Source: Aquilaria yunnanensis (taxonomy: Eukaryota > Streptophyta > Magnoliopsida > Malvales > Thymelaeaceae). Taken from it: a DNA stretch of 64,000 bases. A program made the translations under genes and the position numbers. The stretch is from the NCBI GenBank assembly GCA_039654915.1, contig CM077597.1, positions 29,052,001 through 29,116,000 of the forward strand. Reading direction: 5' to 3'. Shown here in pieces: positions 11,201-23,214 of this stretch (position 1 is the stretch's first letter; each line of letters begins with the position of its first letter). Below the pieces are notes generated by a model. It was not told where the DNA came from and searched no databases. It saw only the letters and a list, made by a program, of their open reading frames with translations.

Positions 11201-13273
11201 ACTCTGTTGATGATTTTGCTCGCACTTTGACATACATTCAATTCCCGGAACATTTTGTATGGAATAGGCAAATCAAACAGTGGACTCGCTGACGTCGGGG
11301 ACGTAGTATTGGGAGGATTTACTTTGTTCACCCAACTGCAGGTGAAAGATTCTACCTCCGCATGCTCCTAAATGTCATTAAGGGACCCAGGTCATATGAG
11401 GAGATTCGCACGGTCCATGGAGTACTTTATGCAAGATACAGGGAAGCATGCTCCACGCTTGGTCTTCTTGACGGTGACGGAGAATGGCATTAGTGCTTGC
11501 GGGAGGCAGCACAGTGGGCATCCGGACCTCAGTTACGACAACTATTTGTCATATTCTTGCTTTTTTGCAAGGTTGATGACCCACTAGCCTTGTGGACGTC
11601 CAACATTGATACCCTCACTGAAGACATATTATTTCATCAACAGAGGCTTTTAAACAACCCGCAGTTGATTATGGCGGATGAAGAGAAGCAGAATTATGCG
11701 CTGTATGATATTGAACAGGCATTGAATAGAGTCGGTAGAAGCTTGAGGGAATTTCCTACTATTCCATTCCCGCAAGTTGATCCTAGGCTGATATTACAAA
11801 ACTCACTCCTCATAGAAGAGTTGAACTATAATAGGACGACATTGGCTTTAGAACATGCAGAACTGGTTAGCAATCTTAACGCTGCTCAGCGCCATATTTA
11901 CACATCCTTGATGCACTCAGTTCAACACCGTTATTTCTAAACTTCGATCTGATGGTCGGATTGTACTTGCAGTGGCTTCTTCTGGTATTGCGTCACTGTT
12001 ATTACCTGGGGGGACAACTGCTCATTCCCGGTTCAAGATCCCGATCCCAATAGAGGATATATCCGTATGCCATATTAAAAGGTCTACTCCAATGGCAGAG
12101 CTTCTTTGCAATACCAATTTGGTAATATGGGATGAAGCTCCAATGGCACATCGACATACCTTTGAGGCTGTGGACCGAACGTTTCGTGATATTCTCTCCG
12201 TCGTCGATCCTACTGCTACAAGAAAGGTTTTTGGGGGTATGACAGTTGTCCTCGGGGGTGATTTTCGACAAATCTTGCCAGTTATTCCACGTGGTACTCG
12301 AGCAAATATAGTTAGAGCATCAATACTATCATCTCCTCTTTGGCAACACTGTACACTATATTCTCTTACGGAGAACATGAGGCTACAAAATTCTACATTA
12401 CCTGAAGTCTCACTGTTCAACGATTGGGTTATGAAAGTTGGGGATGGGTCAGTTCCGTCATGTCGGTTATCAGAAGATGAGGAGGAACCATCGTGGATTG
12501 CAACCCCTAATGATTTCTTGATTCCTGCTTCTGCTGATCTGATTGCTGACATTATCTCCTCGACTTACCCGGAATTGACTGCTAGATTTGGGGACACCAG
12601 TTACCTAAAAGAAAGGGCTATTCTTTCATCAACTAATGAGATTGTAGATGTTGTCAATGACCGTGTCATTAGTATGCTCCCTGGTGATATGCAGACATTT
12701 CTCAGTGCTGACAAGGTCTCCCAGGCATCTGATAACTTCGAAGCACACACCTTGCTATACCCAACTGAGTACCTTAATACTTTCAAGTTTTCTGGTTTTC
12801 CTAACCATGAACTACGACTGAAGGTCGGTGTTCCAGTTATGCTGATGAGGAACTTGAACCAATCTCTTGGGTTATGCAATGGCACACGAATGGTTGTCAC
12901 GCGGTTGGCTCAGACAGTTATTGAAGCAGAAATTATAACAGGTCTTAACTCTGGGCGACGATTTTTTATACCGCGGGTTGAAATGGTCCCTTCTGACACT
13001 GATCTCCCCTTTATGTTCTGTCGAAGGCAATTCCCTTTGAAGGTTTGCTTTGCCATGACAATAAACAAAAGTCAGGGACAAACTTTCAACCATGTAGGCC
13101 TATATCTTCCCCAACCTGTTTTCAGCCATGGCCAATTGTATGTCGCCGCATCACGAGTTACCAGTCCTTCAGGGTTTCGTGTCCTCCTTCAAACAGAAGA
13201 TCCTACTAAGCCACTAACTCGAAATATTGTGTACCGTGAAGTCTTCCAGCGACTATACCGATCTTCCTCTTAG
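8289..13273 (+). pseudogene. Helitron RepHel (HUH endonuclease/Pif1-type helicase), inactivated
   Basis: Exon blocks are 8289-8727, 8821-8892, 8971-10344 and 10430-13273, with GT-AG borders in phase. The protein begins with an Arg-rich tail and a Cys-rich zinc-binding segment (TCVCPHCG). The Rep domain has the HUH motif HAH (10468-10476) and the two catalytic Tyr in KYLCKYVNKG (10873-10875, 10885-10887). The helicase keeps WDEAPM (Walker B, about 12128), GGDFRQ, NKSQGQTF and AASRV motifs. Lesions: TGA 9582-9584, TAG 10290-10292, TGA 11290-11292 and TAG about 11491-11493. There is also a deletion at about 11920-11928 that fuses SVQH to the TVISKLRSDG frame, removing the whole Walker A loop and shifting frame. 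It would nick and unwind DNA in rolling-circle transposition, but this copy cannot. Confidence 0.9.
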
Positions 13274-13332
13274 TTTCATTGACTGCAGTATGCTACATAT
13301 CATTTTCTGTGTACTTTATATTATAATTGTTC

Positions 13333-16082
13333 TTTACTATGTCCTCTGAAATCATGACTTCATCCTCCCACCTGCAGATAAAAATGAGGCCACATTTCAC
13401 CCTACTCAGCCAGTTGAGCCCATTCAGCTATAAATGGACGATCAAGGTGCGTCTTACCCGCATGTGGGATTCTATCAATGTTACAACACTGAAATGTTAT
13501 GGCATTGCGATGACACTACTTGATGAACAAGTATTCTTTACTTTCCTCCTTTATTGTCATACAACATATTTTCTTCTTTCCTCCTTACGTTGTTTTCCAT
13601 TTTTTGCTTACTTGTCATTCCTCAATGGTTTTACATTTTAAACTTGAATATGTTTCCCCTACAGCATAATCATATTCATGCCATGGTTGCATCTTCCCTT
13701 GCTCCCAAATTTAAGTCTCAATTGTATGAAGGGAATGTCTACATCTTCTCCAACTTTAGCGTCTTCAGGGCTGATAAAGGGTACAGACCAGTTACTAACG
13801 AATTAGTCATTCGTTTTAATGCATCGACAACATGCACTTTCGTCCCTGAGCCTGTTCCCAACATCGCCTCTTACAAGTTTGAGTTTGTTCCCTTCGAGGA
13901 AATTCACCAACGATACCCTTTGAATGTTCAGTTATGCAGTAATACTTCTCAAACTTACCATTTCATGACCTAAGTTCGACTACTTCAACTTAACTTATGA
14001 TACACTTTCTATCACTCATAGATGTTGTCGGCAAACTAATTGCCATTGGCTCCAATGCTAAAACCGTCAGATCTGATGGTGTTATCACTACAATGCGAAT
14101 TATAAAGCTCCAGAGTTTGAGGTAATCGAATACCCTTATTCTATATGGACTTCAGTCTGACTATTGATCTTACTTTAATTCCAATACATTTATACTTACA
14201 TCCATCACTCTTATTTAGTGCCTCTACCATCGACATAACTCTTTGGGGGGACCAAGCAAATTTGCTTGACTTCAATGTGCTGAAGGACACACCAACAAAC
14301 AACATTCTTGTCGTCACTTCAACATCTGTAAGGATGTGTCAGGGTATGTGCTTACACGTATTCCCAATACTCGCTTACTTTAACTCATTAAGCAGTAACT
14401 TTATACCTTTTGCTATTCTTAACTTCCAGGTCAGTACTATCTCGCTTCCACATCAGGCACAAAAATTTATATTAATATTAATGTCGATGAAGTGCAGCAA
14501 TTCCTCCAATCGTATGACCATCTAACTTTCTGTTTTATTCTCACTTCCTTCCACTTCCCTGTTAAAACTGATATACTCTTCGTTCCTGGCATCTCACAAA
14601 ACCTTTATGTCTGCCATTAGGTCATCCACTGGAAATGACATCGTGCGAGAATATGTTCCTTCTCCATCTGAACGACGTACGGAACATAGGGTCATCTATG
14701 GAAGGCAGAAAAATATTGCAGAAATTAATGATTTGCTTAGTCGTGGCCCCTTATTCGTAAGTAATTGTACCTTTATCGTATTTATAAATCATTGATATAA
14801 CTTTCACCTGACCTTGACCGCCACCACCTAACTATTTACTAAAGGACAATATTTACTCCATTCGCGCCACTGTGTCCGAGGTACTTGCTGAACGTGGATG
14901 GTGGTATTTAGCCTGCCAAAAATGTTGCAGACGAGTTGAATCGATCGGATTAACTTATTTCTGCCATCATTGCAACATTGCGAACCGGACACCGCCTCTA
15001 CGGTATATACTTATCATTATTCCTCATTTTATCCTTTAAGTTTCTATGTGTTATATTCTGTTAACGAAATATATTCTCTTATCCTTCCAACTTATGTTAC
15101 AGGTATAAGGCTATTGTCAGAGTTTTTGACTCCACGGGCAGCATACTGCTCACACTGCTTGACTCTGTAGCTGCCAAGTTCTTTACTTCTTCTGCTACGG
15201 CTCTTCGTGCCCTCGAGCAATCGGTTCTCTTCTTTATCATTAACCTTATTCATTAATCATTTTTGCCTGCATTATACACCTCACCAATCCATTTAATTCA
15301 AAACTCCTCAATGGCTTATTCAATGTCCCTTTTAATTCTGTAGGATGAAGGGCCTGCAAAACTTCAACATGTTTTTAGCCAAGCATTGAATCGTGAACTG
15401 ATTCTGGAGGTTGAACTTAGTTCATTTAACTTTCAGAATCCTTCTTCCCCTCTCACTTTGAAGAAGTTTCACACGATTAATCATGAGGAGGAGGCGCTCG
15501 CATTTCGCCTTAGAGACCAACTTGTATGGTTTTCTAACTTCTTAATTTCTCCAACAACCCTTTTATTTGTGTCCCTTACCTGAGTTAACCTTTCTTTTTA
15601 TGTTCCAGCGACCAAGTCAGTTGCCACAGGAATCCATCAATTATTCTGCTGATGAAAGGGCTCACACATCTTCTGTGAACATATCATCAACTACTGAACT
15701 TGATATCGCCTCTGCTTTGTAATCCCTACACTCACATTTCATTTTACTTCTTTTGGCAGCTTATATTCCACAATAACATTTCTTATTAACTTCAAATCTC
15801 CACAGGTTGGACCTTAGGAATACCCCTTCCATATCTCATGCTCACATGAAGTCTGATGCATTCGTATACACTTTGATTGCAGCCCATGAATGGTACTCCT
15901 TTTTCCCTTTCTATTTATACATTTTCCTATTTTCATGCACTTATACTTTCATTAATATTTATATATGTCTTTACAGTCTCCCACATCTACTTATTAATTC
16001 CTTTGTTCACAGGATTGAATTAGTGGAGAACTTTGACATTGCCGCACAATTTCCGATAATAGAAGACCCTTCCATTATATAA
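13333..16082 (+). CDS. Helitron RPA70-like single-stranded-DNA-binding protein
   Basis: About nine short exons encode OB-fold repeats. The first exon carries VRLTRMWD; the second (13665-13938) carries SQLYEGNVYIF; then follow VVGKLIAIGS (from 14022), TIDITLWGDQA (from about 14220), a block joined by clean GT-AG sites near 14345/14430, and SSTGNDIVREYVPSPSERR (from 14621). A zinc-binding unit, CQKC...CHHC, lies at about 14910-14980. Several junctions were checked and restore the frame. I saw no internal stop in the blocks followed, but not every junction was resolved (for example after 14520). The family binds single-stranded DNA, and the plant Helitron version probably helps replication of the displaced strand. 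It appears in much better condition than the neighbouring RepHel. Confidence 0.7.
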
Positions 16083-16181
16083 CTGTTCCTTTATATATCA
16101 TGATTGAATGCACGTGGTTTTATTTGTAACACATCAGAGAATTAGAAACGCATTTCAGAAATGTTTTTGTATGACCTATTT

Positions 16182-16211
16182 ACCCGTCCGTTAGACGGGT
16201 TATGAAACTAG
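16182..16211 (+). other. Helitron 3' terminus: hairpin and CTAG end
   Basis: ACCCGTC (16182-16188) and GACGGGT (16194-16200) form a 7-bp stem with a 5-base loop, followed by an AT-rich spacer and CTAG at 16208-16211. The next base is T. This is the expected termination signal of rolling-circle transposition. Confidence 0.9.
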
Positions 16212-16509
16212 TTACTTCCTATTGCTAATTGGATTGAAATTTCAATGACTTAAGGCTTAATAGTGTTTTAGTGTTGAAATGGATTAGGTTACTTGAGCAA
16301 TAAGAAAGAGCATGAATTTAAATTGAACTGATTAATTTCCCTTGGATTGTTATACATTTAACTTTGGTTATTACAATTGATCACCTTAATGCCTAGATTG
16401 AAATAAATATTGATAAATAGGGAATTTAGGATTAAATTGCTTTTGAAGCTATAATTTTCATGCCTATTAATTGCTATTATTGGATTTGAGAATTATTGTT
16501 GCACTAGGG

Positions 16510-19500
16510 AACATTTTCTACCTTTTTAAAATGAGAAAGGGCCAAGAAAAGGTCCTGATCCACACCAAAAAATCAGTGAAGCAACTTAAGAAGTCTAATC
16601 CACTATTGGATTTTAGGGAAGGTTATCAATAGGAGAGATTTGATCAACTAGCAGCGAAGCCTTCCACAGCCAGTAGACTTATAAAGTCAGATACTTTATC
16701 CCAGTTAGGATTAGCTTCGGATGTTCAAGCTCTGGTAGACTTTGGTTGGTGGTTATCCATGTTTGACTATCAAGAGCCCATCTACAGTGAGTTGTTGTTT
16801 CAGTTTCTGAGCACCCTAGTTGGACCAGGAATGATGAAGTTAAGTTTCATTAGGGAGAGGAGAGCTACATGATGAACATCTTAGTTCTAGAGGCACTGTG
16901 GCTTTTAAACCTAAGAGCATATTGAGTTTGATGCACATAGAGGATCGTTGTACGACTTTGGTACCACTACCCCTAAACCTCAGGAGTTTTAGCCTGTGGT
17001 TGCTAATGATGAGGGGGCTTAGTAGCCTAAAGTGTTGAAGGCATCCATGTTACGATCTGTGGTCATCCTTAACAATATGGAGGCCAAGGAGTAAGCTACT
17101 ACTGAGACTCAGGATGTATCCACTTCTACTAGTGCCGAAGCACCTACTTTGCTAGCAATCTTGCAGAGGCAGGAACTTATCTTGGAGAGACTTGCTTTCA
17201 TGGCCATTTGCCTTCTTGGCATCAAGACTTGCCTTTCTACTGTTGAAGTGTGGTGTTTTTCTATAGAAAAGGCCGTCCACTTCTACTTCCCGCATTTTAG
17301 AGCCACCGAAACTTTTGATTATGTTCCTTCTTCATCTTGCTAGTAGGACAATGAAACCCAGCGAGTAGCAGATGAGGCAAATGAGGCCACAACCATCATA
17401 GCATTGACTGTGGATGCAATTGGCTAGCAAAAGGATGTCGTGGTCTAGGGAGCCATTAAGGGAGGGATGGCCAAGAGAGTAAAGGTTGATGGCACAATTA
17501 TGGAGAAAGTCAAGGAGACAGTTGAGAATGTTACTGTTGTTGAAGATGTGGAAGAGCTTATTGTAGATCCTATGATCTGGGAGCCAAGTACTGAGGTTAG
17601 GACTACTGAGGGCTCTGCTGAGCTTAAACAGATGATTACCACTCTAGAGCCTGTATCTAAGCCCCTAGTTTCAGGATCATCTCCACTTGGGGATGCGTGA
17701 TGTTTTCATGATAATTACCATTTCTCATTTATCTTTATATTTATGTCTTATGGATGTTATTATTTGCTTTATCTTTATTTAGTTTATATTAGACATAATT
17801 ATTGGAGCGTCGATTACTCCTACTATTAGCTTCCTTTATATTTCTACTTAGTTATTATATTTGTTGTTTCAACGAGGCCTTTTTATTGAATCTGAAGCTT
17901 GATTGAACCTTGTATGGTTCTCTTGGAATGCTGACTTGCACATCAAGTAACGAAATTTTTTAGGGCAATATCAATTTCTAGTTACCCTCTCATTTCACTT
18001 TGTTTTTCATGTTTACACATTAAGGGCAATGTACATTTTAAGCATGGGGATGGGTAGATTAAGCCCTAAGCTTTCTTTTTTTTTTTTAGTGAATTTTTGA
18101 ATTTTAAAAATTTTAAATTTTTTTTATTTTTTTGAGCTAAATTGGTTTTTAATCATACTATTGAGCTTGTTTTTATTAATAGAGAGTGATTGTTAATTTA
18201 ATGACTTAAGTTCTTAACTTGAAAACCAAGTAAGTGATTCTTGAAGATGGTCATTTGAAGCTATTTTGGCATCACATTTTGGTGTTTAGCACACTATTCA
18301 AAACATGTTAACTTATTAGTTTATTTGTTTGGATTGGTGGTAAGAATCTTTTGATGAATATGTCATCGATTGTTGATGAAGGAATATGAATTGATATGCA
18401 AAAATTGCTACTTCCCTATTTCTTAGTGTTGAAGTAGGTTGGGGTTTTCTCCTAAGGCAAGGGTTGATCACAACTCAAAAAGATTATAGAAGCATGAGTA
18501 TGATCAAATATTAACTTGGATTGTGCTATGAAATAGCTTGGGTATTGACAACAACTCCTGTAGGGTACACTTGTTGCAAAACTTTTCATTACATGAAGAT
18601 GAATGTTTGGAAAAAAAAAAGAGAAAAGAAGTGAAAAGTACTTTTAATGGCTCATTTCCTTGGTTTAGTGGTATGAATGGTTTTGCATAGTAAGCTTTGA
18701 CTTATTGTGGTTTGTGCTTTTTACTTTGCATGAAGATTTGATGTTTCCTTGGGTTTCAAAAGATATGAGTTGCTAGATTTTGAAGAAATTGTTTCCATTG
18801 AATTTTCTTTGTTTCGAAAAGTGTTAGAATAAAACTATTGCATGATTGGTAGTCTTGTTAATTTCTCAAGAGCTTTAAAGTCTCAATCATCTTTAACACT
18901 TCTTCTGCCCTAATTATGTTCTTTTTTTTTTCTTTTGAGGTTTGCTTGAAGGCAAGCAAAAGTTCGATTGTAGGGAAAAATATGATATGGTCATATTTAT
19001 ACAGTTTTTTTTTATGTTTTTTTCCTTGATAATTGCTTGTCTTTTAATGTATTTTTGTTGGAATTTGGTGCTTAATTTGTTCATATTTTGTTCTCAAGTC
19101 ACATTTCAGCTTTATTTAGGTTAGGAATGATTTCATACAAGTTTTGAAGCTGAATTACAATTTTTGATAAAATTTGGAGCAAACATAGTTTCAGACACGC
19201 CCATGTTAATGTCTACTTACTATATGCCCATATCCACCTACTTGCCCCTGATTATAACAGTGTCTTTAAATGTTCATAATCTTTACATTCTAGGGGAGGA
19301 ACATGGGTTTGAACATGGCCATGCCACAAACCATGTTCGACTACTATTGAAGTTTTATCAAGTTAATTTGCCAGGACAGAAAAAGAGAGAATGGGAGGAG
19401 ATGAAAATACACAGAGAAGGAGTTGAGTTTTCATAGAAGAAAACTGTTGGAGGTAGTACCGATAATTAACATCGATTAAGGTGCATCAGATCAATGATTC

Positions 19501-20390
19501 CTTCGAAGAGAAGCAATTCAGAAAAGAATATTTCGTTTCCTAGTTTTTTTATTGTTTCTATTGTGTTTATTATTTGGAATGATAAACTAAATTCTCTACT
19601 CATACTTAGAGTAGATGAAACCTAGGATGATGTTGTGGTTATGATTGCTTTTGGTTTAATATAATTATGGTTTTCTTGTGATCTATCCAATGCGCTTTGT
19701 TACATTGATTAATAGTTATCTAGCATATTAATTCAAAGTGGGATGATAAACATATGCAGGTAGTATCCGACATGTTTTCTATGGAGTAACATTGGGTAGA
19801 AGGGATATTTTCATAGCCAAGAAAAATAGGTGTGGCATAATAGTAGTAGACTAGGTTCAAACCTAGTAGTTGGGTCATAAGATTAGTAACGCATTCTTAG
19901 GAAGCACGGTAAGACTAGCCACCCTAGCGGTGACTTAAGAATAGTGGTTAGTGAATGGGAATAAAAGAGAGTTTATATAATTTAGATTGTACTCCACAAT
20001 CCAAGAGAGTCATATGCTTGTTAAACCAAAGTAGAAATAATGAAACAGATATCTAGGGGGATTCAAATCTAAGTATGACTTATTTTATTGTTGATTGTCT
20101 AACTGTTTTCTATTATCAATGGTTAGTTATTTATTTGCTTCACTACATTACTTAGTTTAGTCCAATTCATTGTAAGTTAGCTAAACAAAATTTCGTAATT
20201 GTCAGTTAGATATTGGAGAGAAATATTGAGTACGGTAGACAATACTGTTCCTTGGGAAAAATGATCTTCATACTTACCACTGTTATACTTTAATGATAGG
20301 TGTGCTTGCCTATGAGTTCCCATATTCATAATTTAGAGAAATTTGACACATCCATATTATCTGTTAGTGCAGTGGAAAAATTGTGAACTC
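16510..20390 (+). mobile_element. Decayed Athila/Tat-like Ty3/gypsy relict (3' part)
   Basis: At 16530-16870, frames broken by stops encode a segment ending in ELLFQFLSTLVG, which resembles the putative plant transposon protein domain found in Athila-like elements. 17140-17700 holds a coiled-coil, Glu/Val-rich frame. From about 18936 comes a TTTGCTTGAAGGCAAGCAA segment, typical of the polypurine-tract side of Athila/Tat elements, followed by LTR-like sequence with repeated ACATGG/CCATGT words (19190-19340) and a block (19600-20130) that recurs at 58670-59190. The 17260-18980 part recurs at about 62300-64000. No intact gene or clean LTR ends were found, so subfamily is tentative. Confidence 0.5.
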
Positions 20391-22700
20391 AAACACACAC
20401 CATTATAGCTATGGCATTGTGCTTGTAAATATCAAATAATCTATGGTAAGGGACTTTAAGTTCAAGTAAGATTAAATTAATGCATTATAAGTTGTATAAA
20501 TTCCCTTAATTAAGGGAGGAAGTGGAGGCAAGAAAAGGGGCTTATGGCCCAAGTAAGAAAAAAGGGCCTTAAGTAAGTGTTTGGGTACTGAGTATCTAAG
20601 GGGGGATTTTTTTACCTCAGGAGTAACCTAGTTATGCCATCGTGCTTAGAAAGATGAGCCACTAAGATCAAGCTACACTATTGTACAATATTGTAAGAGA
20701 AAAGTAAAAAAACGAGGAAAGCAAAGCTTGCTAAGGTAAGAACAAAGTTCTTGCAATAAAATAGGACCAGGCTAAGGTTAGGTTGACATAATAGAACCTT
20801 TTCTTCTAATAGTCATTAGTTAAGACCTCAAAACATAAAAGCTCGCATTAAGTTGTATACACTTGTGTTATATTCTGGGTCCTGATATTTTTCTTGCAAG
20901 TTAAGAACTTAGTAAGAAATCTCTTACCGAGAATCACTGTATTCTCACACTGTTATGTTCATATTGTGTAGTTATGTTTATTGTTGGACTTACTACCAAG
21001 TGAAAAGGTGTTAAGTTATGATTATATTGTAGGTATAAGTTTATAAAATCTAGACTGATTCTAAATTTTTTAGTTAGTTATCGATTTGTGCTAAGTTGTT
21101 TTATGGTCTTATAGTAAATAGGCTAAGAGTGGCATGTGGAAATTAAAGTGGTCCTCCACTTTGGGTGCAAGTAAGCTTAAAAAGGAGATAAGTATAGTGA
21201 TCTCAAATGTCTTAAAGGTTAGGTACGCAAATGTGCTAAGTTAATTCTCCCCATAAAGACTAATGTTTAAGGACTTATAAATGTTTATTATAACTAATTG
21301 TTGGTTTTGGGTGTACATTAATAGTTAACTAATGTATAATCATCAAATATTTCAAATTAGGGTTTCAGAAAATATTATATTTAGTGAAAAGGAAGCAGGG
21401 ATTAAATTATAAAATTTTGAAAATAGAGTGGTAAAATTATTTGTTAGGCCAAACCATGAGGGATTTTATAATTTTTACCATAAAATTGCTCAAATAATAA
21501 AATTATGAGATGTGACTATGGTTGTTGATGAAAAACTCCTAATCGTTTTTCCCTAATAGTAACAGCTAAACAACACGAAGCGTGGTTAGGGCTTGGTGGT
21601 ATGTGGCTTATCTGGCAAGAGTTAGTTTGAAGGCCATATAATTCGTCCCACCTTTTTTTTTTTTGCTCTAAGTCACAATATGAAATTTCCGGTTGTAATA
21701 GGACCCATGGATTGATCAATATATCAAATTTTGGGTAAATTTATTTTGGATTAATATTAATATATTAGTTCATTGTTATATAAAGTGATTATTTGTAAAA
21801 ATTAGTAACTTATTGAAATCTTATATTTTAAGGAATTTAAAAAGTACTTTATGTATATTTTTCTGAAGGAAAAGTTATTAATGTTTTAGTAATTTTCTTC
21901 TTTCATGAAGCCATGTACTTTGTTGTTGTTGTTTAATGTTGTATTAGCGCATTTATGCCGTTTAACAAAACGTAAAGAATGTTGTGCTCGCCCAGTTGGA
22001 CTTTCCCAGCGCATGTGAAGAATTTTCCACAAGTAATTTATAACACGAAAATTTTAGATTGACGTTGATTCATAAAGTTATTGATGATGTACTGGACTTT
22101 TATAAATAAATTATCAACTTGTTAAGAAATCATCAACTACAGGTATATTCAGGATTTCTGACCGGCCAAGTCACATGAACAAAAAGATTAAAATAATAAG
22201 ACAAACTTCAATTTATTCACAATTTCAAAGAATTAACCTTTTTTATAATCAGTTGTGATAAACCAAAATTTAGTGGAGAAATCCTAAGTTTCTTTGGCTC
22301 AATAACTTGTTAATCATTAGGTTCTAGAGAGGCCGCTCATTAAGTTGTGATAATCCAAGGTTTCCGAGCCATATGACTTTCTCTCCGAAATATCACCATC
22401 TCAGCAACTCTATGGCCTGTCTCGCCGATATCGCACCGCGCCAGCCTGTCTCTCATGCTTACTATACTTTGCTAACTCTATTCTTCCACGCTACCGGCCT
22501 CTATGATTTCATTGCTTTTGTTTACCGAAACAAAGAATAAGATAATTTAGGATACTGTACTTTTATAAATTTATTTAATTAGAATAACATTTCGAAGATT
22601 TGTTTGAACATTTGGGCCGGGTGGTAGATAAAATTTTGTTAATAATTAATAGTAACAGCTATGTAGAGACAAAACATGATTAGCTCTTTCCCCGAGTCAT
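20391..22700. other. AT-rich intergenic stretch, nothing recognised
   Basis: No convincing coding frame, RNA gene or paired repeat was seen. Short polyT/polyA runs occur. 22370-22510 is locally richer in C and may be a leader remnant. Confidence 0.4.
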
Positions 22701-22716
22701 GTCTCCCTTGTTTATC

Positions 22717-22780
22717 TTATATAATTAAGCTGAGTGATGTCTTTTTTTAATGAGAAAACTCTCATCTCATCAATTATAAA
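22717..22780 (+). promoter_or_regulatory. TATA-like elements upstream of the Asn-rich frame
   Basis: CTTATATAATTAA near 22717 lies about 75 bp before the ATG at 22796, and a second TTATAAAT lies at about 22773. Either could act as a TATA box; the first gives a normal short plant leader. Confidence 0.35.
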
Positions 22781-22795
22781 TCCCCTCTAACCTCC

Positions 22796-23137
22796 ATGGC
22801 ATCCTCGTCCCACGGCATTGGCATAGCCTTGATCGGTTCTTTTTGTTTCTCTCTTAACTAGTTATACCTTCTGTAACAAAGGAAAATGAATAACAACAAC
22901 AACAACAATGGTCCTCGTGGCTGCGGCGGCAATAACAATAACAACAACAATAACAATGGCGGCTGGGGTGCCAACAACAACAACAACAACAATGGTCCCT
23001 GGGGCTGTGGTGGAAACAACAACAACAACAACAACAATCGTGGTTGGGGTAATAACAATAATAACAATAACAACAGTGGTGGAGGTTGGAACAACAACAA
23101 CAACAACAACAACTTCTTTTGTGGACGGCATAACTGA
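22796..23137 (+). CDS. Small Asn/Gly-rich protein frame, possibly secreted (stop-interrupted leader)
   Basis: The frame from ATG 22886 to TGA encodes 83 residues: six Asn runs of 7-9 alternating with short Gly/Trp/Cys modules (GPRGCGG, GGWGA, GPWGCGG, RGWG, SGGGW) and ending FFCGRHN. Asn codons mix AAC and AAT, so it is not a pure trinucleotide repeat. Exactly in frame, 90 bases upstream, an ATG (22796) opens a 21-codon stretch that looks like a signal peptide (MASSSHGIGIALIGSFCFSL) but is cut off by TAG (22859-22861) and TAA (22874-22876). AATAAA lies at 23209. It may be a real small gene, or a recently broken gene for a secreted Asn/Gly-rich protein. No family recognised. Confidence 0.4.
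22890..23115 (+). repeat. Interrupted AAC/AAT trinucleotide repeat
   Basis: Six blocks of AAC (with some AAT) separated by G/T-rich spacers. Antisense readings give poly-Leu or poly-Val frames, which are shadows. Confidence 0.85.
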
Positions 23138-23208
23138 GATCAATGCAGCCACATCAATGTTTCATCTTCCCTATCTTATCTCAGTTTGAATTTATGTCTT
23201 GGTGTGAC

Positions 23209-23214
23209 AATAAA
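23209..23214 (+). terminator. Polyadenylation-like signal
   Basis: AATAAA about 70 bp after the stop of the Asn-rich frame. Confidence 0.35.

Larger units (their letters stand above)
8289..16211 (+). mobile_element. Helitron (rolling-circle transposon), plant Rep/Hel plus RPA type
   Basis: The element carries a Rep/helicase gene followed by an RPA70-like gene, the standard plant Helitron pair. Its right end is diagnostic: a 7-bp perfect hairpin (16182-16188 with 16194-16200), an AT-rich spacer and CTAG at 16208-16211, followed by T. Helitrons insert between A and T without target duplication. The left end (expected to begin TC after an A) could not be fixed, so coordinates give the minimal supported body. 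The true element may include the F-box gene and perhaps the gene fragments further left. Confidence 0.88.

Noticed and set aside
11372..11587. Separate 71-codon gene inside RepHel
   Set aside because: It is an out-of-frame shadow; the RepHel frame continues through this region apart from stops.
22858..23152. Minus-strand poly-Leu and poly-Val/Ile open frames opposite the Asn-rich frame
   Set aside because: They are automatic antisense products of the AAC repeat and lack any gene signal.
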